From: Litoditis marina
Taxonomy: Eukaryota; Nematoda; Chromadorea; Rhabditida; Rhabditidae
Direction: 5' to 3'
Assembly: GCA_964036275.1 (NCBI GenBank)
Contig: OZ038433.1
Coordinates: 12,796,446 to 12,860,445, forward strand
DNA length: 64,000 nucleotides
The notes below the pieces were generated by a model. That model made no database searches. It worked only from the letters and a program-made list of their open reading frames with translations, and was not told the origin of the DNA. Positions 22,833 through 33,889 of the stretch are shown here, piece after piece (position 1 is the first letter of the stretch; each line of letters begins with the position of its first letter). The translations under genes were made by a program, and so were the position numbers.

Positions 22833-22960
22833 TGCTGCTGCGATGTGACTTCAGACCATTTCAGCCCGGCTTATATACGCCTCTTCCGGGGAAAGTTCCT
22901 ACGCACTTCCATAATCTCAATACAAAAGGACAGTCTGGATTCCAGAAACAGTGCATCACG
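22833..22960 (-). promoter_or_regulatory. Conserved msp promoter block
   Basis: About 100 bp upstream of all four MSP start codons is nearly identical: TATATAAGCCGGGCTGAAAT, then a leader ending CATCGCAGCAGCA before ATG. Upstream of that are CTTTCCCCGGAAGAG, ATTGAGATTATGGAAGT and CTGTCCTTTTGTATTG. Here the TATA box sits near 22873. Sperm genes of C. elegans depend on GATA-factor sites; AGATTA here is a candidate only. Confidence 0.65.
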
Positions 22961-23778
22961 TGTGAGCGTGAGCCGTTTTCCGGGAAAAACGGGATGGACG
23001 TTTTTCGTAAACGGCGCTTCTCGTTTGTTTTCATCTCCAAGAAAAAAAATGAAATCTTTCATCTCTCTAATCTTCCGATCTTTCACAAAAAAAATTTCTC
23101 TAAACAATGGGTATCAGAGGTGCCGTTTTACTAATTTGGTTCTACTGTAATTTAAGAAATTTTTTGAATTGTACTACAAACTAGTTCCAAAAGTGATAAC
23201 TAGCATACTATTCAGTGGAGTTAACGTTGTTTCTGCATCATAATGAAGCAAATGCTTACCTCGGAAGTAGAGGTGAAGTAACTCTTCTCATACTATATAT
23301 GGTCAAATTTGGTCTAAGTACGGAACTATTCAATGCCTTCAAATAGGAATCCCAATCTTGAAGCTAAAACGACGTGAATGGTAATTTATCGTCGTCTCGC
23401 GGAAAACAAACAGACTCAGAGATGAATATGTTTGAATGTTTGATACGACTGAACTCATTGTCCAACCGAAGTTTCTCAAAAACAAATCAGTAATTAGAAC
23501 CAGTTCCTCCTACTTTTTGCATGTTTGTAGACAGAATGCAGAAAATTTTCGGAACGGAGAACTGATACAAGTTTGGTTTATTTCCAGGTTGAGAGCATGA
23601 ATATGAGTAGGCACTTACTTTTCAGATGGTTGTGTTTCCATCGAAACTCAGAAAAAGTTAACGATCGAGTTGTGTTTGTGATTATGAACGTGTGGGAAAT
23701 GATAGAAAAACGCATATATCGAAAATTCATTTTAATGGAAACGCAGAGAATATGTCTTTTCTTTTTTCGTAATCCGAA

Positions 23779-26700
23779 TCACAGCCAGGTGGCGGTTTTC
23801 CAGCCACTCCCTCCTTTTTTCAGTGACAGCTTCTTGTTTTTGTCGTGCGAGAGGAGCAGCGACTTCTTGTTGATATTCACTACTTTGTAGTGGGTGTTAT
23901 TGACAGCAATCGTGGAGTCATGAGTGATTCCCGGTCGTACGTTTCCGTCTTCACGGAAAACCTTCAATCACAAAGTTATCTTATCGTTTCTAATAAACAA
24001 AGTAGAGAAAAATTTCCGTTTATCGGTCAAAGTGAACCGAAGAACTACCTATTTTCAATACTTCCGATATGATTGCAAGTTCACTTTAATTATTCGAAAT
24101 CATATTAGAAGAGATTTGACCACACACGTGGAATGCCTTTAAAGAGTGATGATTGTGTGGACGAATCCCGACGACTTCGCCCTTGTCCCTTCCTCGACTG
24201 CAATTGTGAAATGTGTTGCAGTTTAAAGGACCGATGCGTCGGGATTGGTCCACACAATCGTTTTTATTCAGAGATGGTGTGACAGGAATAAAATCTCGTG
24301 TATTTGCAGTCGTTAATCCAGTCGCCCCAAAACTGTTTCCCGAATGTTCGCAAATGAATTTTGATTAAATGTTACAAAAAGTATCAATATCTTCATTTTT
24401 GTAGCGCATTTGCATCGGAACGACGGAATTAACACTTTCAAGGTGGAAGTGTGGAAAGGTAATGTTTCTAATAAAAATAATATTACAAGCTTTCACGAAA
24501 ATAGAGATTTCGTTGCACTTTTCAATTAGCACGTGCATCTACTGTTCATGAAACAACATAGGATTTAACTGAAAATTTAACATACCAATTGAGTTTTCGA
24601 TTTTGACCCATCCCTTGCCGATTCAGCCTGTTAAATCAAATTACTAATGATTCAGCAAAGAATTACCACGAATAATTTTTTTGATGGTTCCCCATAATTC
24701 GATGGAAGTTTAGACACTAGAGACAATAATTCAGTGGCTTTCTGTGTTGGTCACAGTATAACGCACGAAACGAGTCTAGTTTGATATAAAACACAAAAAC
24801 ATTTCTGGTAATCATTCTATTCTGCTTTTCTTTATGGCAAAAATTAGTCAACCGTCTCATAATATCATGGAATCTACTCACCAAAATTTTCTCGGCCAAT
24901 TTAACCCCCCTTTTGCTATTGTGTTGGTCATTGAGCCCAACTGCGAAGACTGTCAAAGCTCCGCGACCGGAGAGGCATACAGATAGCACCCCGGACTTGG
25001 CTGGAGCGGATGTCTGAACAATACTCGATGAAAATGAGACAACTGTAGAATCCCTATCGCACTAGTTTTCTTATTTTCTCGAGAGAAACTTTTGCAGGAT
25101 GCCAATGGGTCTCAGTGAGGGTTACTCAGAACGATTAGCGTCAACTTTGTGCAATTTTTGTTGTGCAATCGCAACTGTACTTCGATTAGCAAATCTATGT
25201 TTAAAGCAACAAGTTATTTGGAAAATTTACCTTTTTTTCCAAGTCATTGATTCACGGTAAACACCAGAATTGACCATTGTGTTGAGACAGTACGAACGAT
25301 TCCTGGAAACATGCGCTGAATGAACAATATACTGTTCGGGAAAATTGAAGTTTGAAAAAAAAACTTGAATTGGTGATGAATTGAATTATCACCCCCGATG
25401 GGGGGATCAAACTACAAATTCTCAAAATCAATACAAACTTCCCTATTGTTCAATCTACTACTGCGAATGTTCCCGGTTTTGCTCGTCCTATTGTCCTTTC
25501 AGTGCCATCCGTTATACTGATATAACTAGAGATCAAGGCTATCATGACTAACTAAACGGCCAGAAAACTTTATCCTAGAATTAAATCTCGCTAACTTCGA
25601 ACTAGAACTTGAAGGTATCGCAATTATAACAATTGTTCCATTATTATTCCCAAGTCGGTTTCTTTTTACTTTTTACATGATTTCTAAAATGCAGCAGATT
25701 CAATTAGAAATTTACATTTATACAGTTACAATAAGACGCATGGTTTAGTTCATGTAACTCAATGCTTACAAAGTCTTTTCCAGCCCCTCACTCAATGTAT
25801 GTCTGATAGTGGGGTTAGCTTGATATTTTACGTATTTCGTCGCAGTATAAAGAGATGTACGCACCGCTCAGATAGGATTCGAGGACCATCTGATTCACCA
25901 AACAACGCAACAGAGGTGTAAAACGTGTTCATTCCAGCCGTGGTGAACCGAATGGAACATGCAGCAAAATAGAGATCTAGTGACTGCTGCATTTGGTTCC
26001 ATGTAGTATACGCCATTACTTTCTGAAATTGTTATCCTATAAAAAAGTGAGATTTCTGAGACTAGAAAAGCACAAATCGAACAGTCATCTAGCGCAGATT
26101 AAAGACAGCTAAAAATCTTGAAAATGTCTGTCGATGTGTTCCAGTAGATGGTGAGCAGAGATTCAATTGGCAAAATATCAAACAACAAAATGATGTTACA
26201 TTGACTTTTGCATTGTGAGGCAACCCTACTTAGTTCCACCAATTTGCAATGGATTTCATTTTGACAGTCAGCATTTGAAATTGAGTAGGTGTTTCGATGT
26301 TTTATTTGATGCGAGTAGTTTTCAACTTTTAGTTCACTTTGTCTATATCTTCGTACGTGACCCACGACTCGGTGTCATTACGTAAGTCGTTTTTTTGAGA
26401 AAACAATGCGAGATAGAGAGAAGCATGAAAGTATAAATTTCCACTAATGGTTTTTCATTTACCACCCAGGCAGCTCAAAAGTCAAAATTAGAGAGAAAAG
26501 CTATCGTTACGCTCGGTAAAAAAGGAACAAACATTATTATAAATTGAAAAAATAAACGTACTCCTTGACTGAAGAGGCTTTTTGATATTTCCCTGTTTGT
26601 TGCTCCCACGTACGTCTCTCTCAAATTGATAGCTGAAAATTGAATGAATAGAATAGAATAGAATAGATTTATTCAACAATGAATTTCAGAATGGAGTAAT

Positions 26701-27536
26701 ACCTGAAAATAAACACTTCTCTGCTAAAATACACTACGTTCCTACATTCACTTGCTGTGGTTTAGTGTTCTGAAGAAGTTGGATAGCGATCTATTACCCT
26801 ACTGAAATCACTTGAGTAGAATTCGCATAACCTACCACTCGTAATCGACATAGCCACTGGGGTGGTACAGTCTCACGAACTCGAGGAGCTGTAACAAGAA
26901 AAAGTAATAGTTAACTTGTGTATGGCCTATTTCATCCATTTGTCACTTTATTCTTATTTTACAATACACAGTATACTGTAGAGGGACTCCATAGAGGGGG
27001 TGGAAATAATCATGGGTAAGCTATATTGACGGCAAACGGGGATCGAACTCAGTTCTGTAAAGCAACAGCCAACCGCTAACCACTTGACCAGTCGATCCCC
27101 GAACTGTATGTAAAAATATTTTGCTCGTGTCCTACTAATACTTCTACAACTAGATCGAAAAGATTTCTGTTCGTTGTTAACTTATTCGTCAACAAACAAA
27201 TCAAACACTGTTTGAACTCCATATATTTTAAACATACAGTGAGTTTTTTTAAGACCAAATTGAGTAGGCTAGAAGTTCATAATTGCAAACATGATCCGTT
27301 CAGTGAGCTGCTTTGCACAACTAAATTGCTCTGAAATGAGGCACGTTATTTTGAGTATGGTTTTTGTGAACGAATGCACTGCACTTTCTAACGTGTTTTA
27401 ACTTGTACAGCTTGTGCAAGTTTTGCTTATATTTGAGCTCACCATCTCGATTCTTTGATGGAGGTACTTTGTAGGGTGGATAAGAGTAGCACAAGCAATA
27501 GCGCCAGTGTTGCTAGCAACAATCGAGATCCTGCCT
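23779..27536 (-). CDS. Unrecognised multi-exon gene, 5' end and one junction unresolved
   Basis: Minus-strand coding exons with good splice sites: 26632-26562 (INLRETYVGATNREISKSLF), 26022-25865 (begins KVMAYTTWNQMQQSLDLYF), 25302-25231 (begins NRSYCLNTMVNSGVYRES), 25013-24882 (begins TSAPAKSGVLSVCLSGRG), 24627-24586 (AESARDGSKSKTQL), 23961-23779 (begins VFREDGNVRPGITHDST, ends GGSGWKTATWL then TGA). Phases agree between all neighbours except 25302-25231 to 25013-24882, where a small exon is probably missing; a candidate lies near 25130-25200. Further upstream, 26887-26832 (LLEFVRLYHPSGYVDYEW) and a hydrophobic leader-like stretch at 27536-27448 may be 5' exons but do not join in phase. The leader is homologous to exon 1 of the next gene but has TTG where that gene has ATG. 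I do not recognise a domain; function unknown. Confidence 0.5.
24138..24270. mobile_element. Palindromic MITE, copy 3 (diverged)
   Basis: Keeps TGCAGTTTAAAGGACCGATG and GGTCCACACAATCGT; left arm partly replaced. Confidence 0.65.
26986..27101 (-). repeat. tRNA-derived SINE-like element, copy 1
   Basis: On the minus strand, an A-box-like TGGTCAAGTGGTTAGCGG is followed by a B-box-like GAGTTCGATCC, then a tail with CCCATG and CCACCCCCTCTATGGAGTCC. The ends of the tRNA-like part pair with each other (CGGGGATCGA with TCGATCCCCG), but no T stem forms, so it is not a functional tRNA. Confidence 0.7.
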
Positions 27537-27767
27537 GAAAAATATGTAGTAATGTAGAAAAGCCATGAGAATGTGTCGCAAACTAGCATAGTGAGTCGCT
27601 TGCGTAGAGTTCTCGGATTGAGGGTCGTCAATGTTCAGAGCTGAGATTATTCACACAGTAACGCTGCTTGTGAGGTTTCTACTTCAATTCACTAACGGTA
27701 TTGTATTTCAGTGACACTTTACAAGAGAGTTGTAACACATGTTGTTTTGTGTTTCTATCCAGTTGGC

Positions 27768-27925
27768 CGAGTTGGCAAGTGGTTGGCGTTCGGCTGTCGC
27801 TCCGCATACCCAGGTTCGGTCCCCGCTCCCCGCGATATCTATCTGGCGGACCGCATAGCTCATAACAGAGCTCACACCTGCCTATCTCCACCCCTCTACG
27901 GACAGTCCATCTACGGTTGATAATG
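27768..27925 (+). repeat. tRNA-derived SINE-like element, copy 2, opposite orientation
   Basis: TGGCCGAGTTGGCAAGTGG (A-box-like) and CAGGTTCGGTCCCC (B-box-like) are followed by the same family tail (CCTATCTCCACCCCTCTACG). It faces copy 1 across about 0.7 kb that includes a leader-like exon sequence. Confidence 0.7.
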
Positions 27926-28015
27926 ATACTATGTAATTGTAAGAAAGATTCACAATAAAGTGACCGAACGGATGATCCGTAATAATGCACATGACACATG
28001 CACGGCTGACACATG

Positions 28016-28110
28016 CAATAATCCGTAGAGGGTGGGGCCCGTAGAGGAGAAAGTGGGCATGGGTGATTTTATTACCAGCTCATGGGTTTGCCATGAAGAT
28101 ATCGCGTCGA
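28016..28110 (-). repeat. SINE-like fragment, tail part
   Basis: Minus-strand tail with CCCATGCCCACTTTCTCC and CCCCACCCTCTACGG. It is followed by the AACTCGAAA array, which interrupts the element's head. Confidence 0.6.
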
Positions 28111-28113
28111 TGA

Positions 28114-28642
28114 GGGTTGTTAAACTCGAACTCGAAACTCGACTCGACTCGAAAAATCTCGAAAACTTTCGAGTTGAGTCGAACTCGAAACTCGAAAACT
28201 GGAAATTTCTCAAAACTCGAAAACTCGAAATTTTCCAAAACTCGACAACTCGAAAACTCGAAATTTTCCAAAACTCGAAAACTCGAAAACTCGATTTTTC
28301 GCCAAACTCGAAAACTCGAAAATTCGAAAATTCGAAATTTTGAACGCGAAAACTCGAAAATCAAAATTTCGGACTCGAAAAATGTATCTTTTGGGTCCAA
28401 AAACACTCAAAACTCGACTCGACTCGAAAAACTCGAAAATTTTCGAGTCGAGTCGAACTCGAAACTCTTAAACTCGAAATTTCCCAAAACTCGAAAACTT
28501 GAAAACTCGAAAACTCGAAATTTCCCAAAACTTGAAAACTCGAAAACTCGATTTTTCGCCAAACTCGAAAACTCGAAAACTCGAAACTTCCCAAAACTCG
28601 GAAACTCGAAAACTCGAAATTTTGAACTCGATTAACAACCCT
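28114..28642. repeat. AACTCGAAA short-period tandem array
   Basis: More than 500 bp of imperfect AAACTCGAAAACTCGAAA repeats with AATTTTCC or CGATTTTTCGCC spacers recurring about every 50-60 bp, so there is a higher-order period. A GACTCGACTCGAAAAACTCG block opens and re-opens the array (28137 and 28414). The array interrupts a SINE-like element. Confidence 0.9.
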
Positions 28643-28741
28643 AGCGTCGATAGAGATCGTACCTTAGTGTTTTGAGTGCTAGCGCGCACACAACCAATTG
28701 ATCACTTGTCTTCGTTTTTTTTCAAAAAACAAACGTTCTTC

Positions 28742-30707
28742 TCACTCTGAAAACCAACCGTCTTCTGTCATTTCAAGCTCGTTGAACTCCTTCGTAGGAG
28801 TGCTTGTTTCAATGAGTGCTGCCACCGTGTCGACTCCTACTAGTTTGATTGCTAGTGCGAGAAGGAATATTTTGACACAGCTCTGAAAAAGAATGATTAC
28901 TTTTTGAGGGGTTTCCGTCTACACATTAGGATAATCTCGGTTCATATTAAAGATTAGACACGAGCCCAATTTTATGCCGTGCGCTCCACGGATAATCTAG
29001 TCACCCCGCAGCGATTGCGCCCGAAAACAGAGTTTTCAAATCTCGCTTAAGAATTGAGATTAAATGTTTGAAAAAACACCAACAACTTAGTTTTTTTGGA
29101 GCGCCAAGCACGAGATTGGGCTCCCGGCAGACCACCCTTTAACAAGGCCTAATATGGTCTAAGAAGGAAAATGACCAAGATTGACCCACAATAAGCTGAT
29201 CTGTGAGATGTATGACGGTTACCGTAAAGTTAATGAACAAATATAGATGTTTTTTTTTTCGGAAATTAGAATACACTCATCCCTCCCTGGTTCTTCCAGA
29301 AACAAACTCACCTGACCAGTGAATTCTGTGCTTGTTCCACCAAAACTAGTCTCTTCATCATTTAAGTTCATTGTCATAGAGCAGGTCGTAGTGCTCATTC
29401 GTGCCAAGGCCGGAATATAGGTGGGGACCTGAAATAAAAATGTAATTATCACGGAGCTGAGGTTTATGTTTTGAAGGAATCATTCGACAGACATAGGAAA
29501 TTCGAGACTACAGATCAACTAGCAGTTAAACTTCAGTAGTGTACGGTAGGAGTACCCCCGTAGAAAACTCGTGGTAATCAACGACGTCAACCTGAAATTA
29601 ATAATGGTAGTCCGAAACATATTTGTCTACTTTACATTGTCCGTATCGACTTTAGATGAGAGTAGTAACTCATTCATAGGCTAGTAGTAAACCTGTAGTA
29701 TTCTAACTGGGAAGGAAACTGTTTCAAACACTGTTGTAATCACGTAAGAAGTTAAGAAATCAGTGCGAAAAAACCACATTTTCGCCATAACGAGTTGCGC
29801 ACAAAACCCGCAAATAGCATAATATTACACATAAAAGACCTTTGCCAAAACCAACTCGTTTCCGTTATGATCTAAACATTCGTCTGTTCGGAACAAAAAC
29901 TGAGTTCTTACAGTTCCGTATTCTTTCCGTTTTTCTTGATCGTATATTTGCTTCACGACATGAGCATCCAACTCGAGATCATCGAATAACTTGCCCCTGC
30001 AATTGCTAAATAACTGTTTTATTCAATTTCCACTCGAACACGAATTCGAGAAGCTGTAACAAGAAAAAGTAATAGTTAACTTGTGTATGGCCTATTTCAT
30101 CCATTTGTCACTTTATTCTTATTTTACAATACACAGTACACCGTACGGGGACTTTACTCTTATTTTACAATACACAGTATACTGTAGAGGGACTCCATAG
30201 AGGGGGTGGAAATAGGCATGGGTAAGCTATTTTGACGGCAAACGGGGATCGAACTCAGTTCTGGAAAGCAACAGCCAACCGCTAACCACTGGACCAGTCG
30301 ATCCCCGAAATGCATGTAAAAACATTTTGCACGTCTCCTACTAATACTTCTACAACTAGATCGAAAATTATTCTGTTCGTTGTTAACGTATTCGTTAACA
30401 AACAAATCAAAAAAATGTTCGAACCCCATATATTTGGAACATACAGTGAGTTTTTTAAGACCAAATTGAGTAGGCTAGAAGGTCATAATTGCAAACATGA
30501 TCCGGTCAGTGAGCTGCATTGCACAACTGAACTGCTCCGAAACAAGGCACGTTATTTTGAGTATGGTTTTTGTGAACGAATGCACTGCACTTTATGACGT
30601 GTTTCAGCTTTGTTTATTTGAGCTCACCATGTCGATTCTTTGATACAGAAATTTTGTAGGGTGAACAAGAGTTGCACAAGCAATAGCGCCAGCGTTGCTA
30701 GCAGCAT
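28742..30707 (-). CDS. Small predicted secreted or membrane protein, unknown family
   Basis: Four in-phase exons: 30707-30628 (MLLATLALLLVQLLFTLQ, a signal peptide), 29996-29912 (begins GKLFDDLELDAHVVKQIYD), 29428-29312 (begins VPTYIPALARMSTTTCSMT, ends GTSTEFTGQ), 28882-28742 (begins SCVKIFLLALAIKLVGV, ends ELEMTEDGWFSE, stop TGA). About 140 residues. Exon 4 has a second hydrophobic stretch, so it may be a membrane protein. Degraded relatives of exons 3 and 4 occur in both 4.8-kb units, and the leader is related to sequence at 27.5 kb, so this is a locally expanding family. No known domain was recognised; the structure is predicted from splice sites only. Confidence 0.55.
30176..30308 (-). 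repeat. SINE-like element, copy 3
   Basis: Near copy of 26986-27101 with the same tRNA-like head and tail. The flanks are shared as well: 26886-27008 matches 30051-30210, and 27100-27770 matches 30300-30960, so a unit of about 0.9 kb including both SINE heads was duplicated. Confidence 0.75.
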
Positions 30708-30944
30708 TCGAGATCCTGCCTGAAAAGTATGTAGTAATGTAGAAAAGCCATGAAAATGTATCGCAAACTAACATAGTGAGTCGCTTGCGTAGAGCTATCG
30801 AAGGTCGTCAATGTTCAGAATTGAAATTATTCACACAGTTATGCCGCTTGTGAGGTTTCCTCTTCAATTCACTAACGGTATTGTATTTCAGTGACACTTT
30901 ACAAGGGAGTTGTAACACATGTTGTTTTTGTGTTTCTATCCAGT

Positions 30945-31430
30945 TGGCCGAGTTGTGAAGTGGTTGGCGTTCGGTTGGGCTAATTCACTGGAGAACCAGG
31001 TCCTTCCTGAACCGAATCGCGAACCAGTCACTGGAGAACCGAACCGACCGAACCAACTTTTGAACCGACCAGTTCTGCAGTGAATGCTTCGAACCGAACA
31101 GGGATAGAATTATTTTACCTTGTCTACGACTTGCTTGTTCAACTCATGATAAATGTCGGTTCGGTTCGAAGCATTCACTGGAGAACCGGTCGGTTCAAAA
31201 GTCGGTTCGGTTCAGTTGGTTCGGTTCTCCAGTGACCGGTTCGCGGTTTGGTTCGGGAAGGACCCGGTTCTCCAGTGAATTCGCCGTTCGGCTGTCGCTC
31301 CGCGTATCTGGATTCGGTCCCCGCTCCCCGCGATATCTATCTGGCGGACCGCGTAGCTCATAACAGAGCTCACACCTGCCTATCTCCACCCCGTCTACGG
31401 ACAGTCCATCTACGATTAATAATGCCACTA
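30945..31430 (+). repeat. SINE-like element, copy 4, split by an inserted MITE
   Basis: The head (GTTGGCCGAGTTG, then TTGGCGTTCGG) is at 30945-30978. It is interrupted by an inverted-repeat element and resumes at 31285 with GTTCGGCTGTCGCTCCGCG. It otherwise follows copy 2 to the end. Confidence 0.8.
30980..31284. mobile_element. MITE with GGTTCGG-rich terminal inverted repeats, nested in a SINE
   Basis: The left arm (TTCACTGGAGAACCAGGTCC) is the inverse of the right arm (GGACCCGGTTCTCCAGTGAA). The arms are about 120 bp each and the middle is A/T-rich. CGTTCGG flanks both sides and may be the target duplication. A diverged relative lies at about 57190-57440. Confidence 0.85.
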
Positions 31431-31939
31431 AGTAATTGTAAGAATGATTCACAATAAAGTGACCGAACGGATGATCCGCAATAATGCACATGACACATGA
31501 ATATTGATCAAATAGTTACTCGACATCAAATAACCAACAACAATTGGAGAATCAAGACACCTGAAGTAACTAAAATTCCTAAAATATACGGAATCCCAAA
31601 GTTACACAAATTTCCCATTAAATGCAGATTCATAACAGGTGCAAGAACAAGTAGCTTAAGAGATCTATCTATACAAATCCAGAAAATACTCAAACATGTG
31701 CGAAACCACTTTAAAAAATACTGCAACATTATAGAAAATAGAAACAATATTTCGATATTTTGGCCAGTAGATAGTAGTTATCATCTGTTAAAGGAACTAA
31801 GAGATTTGAAACCAAATGACTATCATTTATATTCTGCAGACTTTACCAGCCTATTCACCAGCCTACCTCATAACATAATCACACAGAATATAAATCACTT
31901 GTTAGATCTATGCTTTAGCAATGCTGGAGAAAACATCCA

Positions 31940-32182
31940 CTAGTATAAAAGGCTAGTTTGGTGTGTGTGTGTGTGTGTGGGTTTGTAACAATTTCAGTCG
32001 AAAAACCAATGGGGAAGAGTGAGGCAAATGGCGTGGAAAAAACGTGAGCTAGCTGGATTTTATTTCTATTTTCGAGTGACTACGAATCGGCTGCAGCTGC
32101 AAATCGAATTAGGGAATAGATTTACTCATTCTGAGTTAAACAAGAGATCGTTAACGTCACGTGAAATACACGCAGCCTTAAC

Positions 32183-32216
<34 letters not shown>

Positions 32217-32245
32217 GTAGAGAGAGAGAAAGAGAGAATCCTAAC
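31940..32245. repeat. GT and GA microsatellites inside the retroelement
   Basis: (GT)n at 31961-31980 and (GA)n at about 32178-32236 flank a short unassigned stretch just before the 24-bp satellite. Confidence 0.9.
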
Positions 32246-32250
32246 GAGAA

Positions 32251-32830
32251 CTGTCGCGCTCTATGTTAAGGAGGAATTTCGCGCTCTATGTTAAGACATC
32301 CCGCGCTCTATGTTGAGGAGAAGTTCCGCGCTCTATGTTAGGAAGAAGTCTCGCGCTCTATGTTAAGACATCCCGCGCTCTATGTTGAGGAGAAGTTCCG
32401 CGCTCTATGTTAGGAAGAAGTTCCGCGCTCTATGTTAGGGAGAAGTTCCGCGCTCTATGTTAGGGAGAAATCTCGCGCTCTATGTTAGATAGAAGTCTCG
32501 CGCTCTATGTTAAGACATCCCGCGCTCTATGTTGAGGAGAAGTTCCGCGCTCTATGTTAGGAAGAAGTTCCGCGCTCTATGTTAGGAAGAAGTTCCGCGC
32601 TCTATGTTAGGGAGAAGTTCCGCGCTCTATGTTAGATAGAAGTCTCGCGCTCTATGTTAAGACATCCCGCGCTCTATGTTGAGGAGAAGTTCCGCGCTCT
32701 ATGTTAGGAAGAAGTTCCGCGCTCTATGTTAGAGAGAAGTTCCGCGCTCTATGTTAGATAGAAGTCTCGCGCTCTATGTTAAGACATCCCGCGCTCTATG
32801 TTGAGGAGAAGTTCCGCGGTCCATGTTCAG
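32251..32830. repeat. 24-bp satellite with higher-order structure, left array
   Basis: About 24 units of CGCGCTCTATGTTAGGAAGA plus a short variable end. Variant ends (AAGACATCC, TTGAGGAGAAGTTC, AGGAAGAAGTTC, AGGGAGAAGTTC, AGATAGAAGTCT) recur in a fixed order. The AAGACATCC variant recurs about every 120-150 bp in the right half, which indicates a higher-order unit of five to six monomers. Confidence 0.93.
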
Positions 32831-33889
32831 AAAAAATAGGGCCAGGAAGCTCTCGCCAGCCCGGAATAAAAACAAGGGAGGCGGAGGCGGCTTTAGCCGC
32901 CGGCGACCTACCTTGTCAAATATATAACAACCACATATAAAAAAACGTTTTACACAACTGATGTAAGTAATATCAGAGATAGCCACAGTTACTCTAAAAC
33001 CAATATCAAAAACCTTATAAGTTAAATTTTGAACAATAGCTTCGCAAGATATGGAGACTCTATTTATAAACAAACCGCCGGAATTCCTCAAAGAAATAAT
33101 GCATCTCCACTACTTGCAGACTTAACATTAGCCTATATGGAATACAAGTATATCATGGCTAATCAAGATAAGTTCAGGAAATTTAACGTGAGATCTTTTC
33201 GATACATGGATGACTTACTCATAATCTATAAGCCTGATCAGTCACAAACAGTAGAAAACTTTTCGAATCCAAATTCAACTGGAAAAAACTAACGAAAGCG
33301 TACATTCCTGCAATTATCTAGACCTTAACATTACCATAGATAACATGAATAAAGTATGCATAACAAAACTATATAATAAAACTGATGATTACCAGTTTAA
33401 AATTCAAAAGTATCCGCACTATCAATCTAATATACCTTTACAAATTGGACTCAATACGATTACAGGAGAACTTATTAGATTTTCGAGAAGTTGTTCAAAA
33501 GTTGAAGATTTCTTAGATAGAGCTGATAATTTAATCCAAGACTACAAATCCAATGAATTTCCACCTATTATTATCATAAATAGAATACTCAGGGTTATTA
33601 AAAACAATGAACTAATAAAATACAAGTACAATCCTGCTGAAATGAATAAATACTGCCATCGCCTGAAGAACAAACATAGCTGAGTGTTTTTGGTCAACAA
33701 TGCAGAGCCTGATCGTGTGATCATGGAGCAAACTACAGATCAAGATCAAAAACAGGGTATATAAAGGGTGCCAAACCCAGACACACACATTATTCTCTAG
33801 ACTACCACCCCTGCCCTCCACAATAGGATACAGGTATAACATTTTTTGTGTTTTTATTACATATTAACTCGTTCGATTACACTTAAATT

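Larger units (their letters stand above)
31497..33683 (+). pseudogene. Penelope-like reverse transcriptase, split and broken
   Basis: The N-terminal half, 31497-31943, carries IYGIPKLHKFPIKCRFITGA and LYSADFTSLFTSLPHNI, which match the finger motif (PKLHK..RFI) and the first catalytic-Asp motif of Penelope-type reverse transcriptases. The C-terminal half starts near 33020: NNSFARYGDSIYKQTAGIPQ, SPLLADLTLAYMEYKY and the catalytic FRYMDD box (33196-33215), then a shifted frame from 33345 with KLYNKTDDYQFKIQKYPHY and the thumb region. The halves are separated by about 1.1 kb of GT/GA microsatellite and 24-bp satellite. A stop follows the first half and there is a frameshift near 33290. No GIY-YIG nuclease was found. 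The family label is moderate: a related retroelement class is possible. Confidence 0.7.

Noticed and set aside
27031..27101. A tRNA gene on the minus strand
   Set aside because: A and B boxes are tRNA-like and the ends pair, but no T stem forms, and the same sequence recurs with the flanks of a dispersed repeat.
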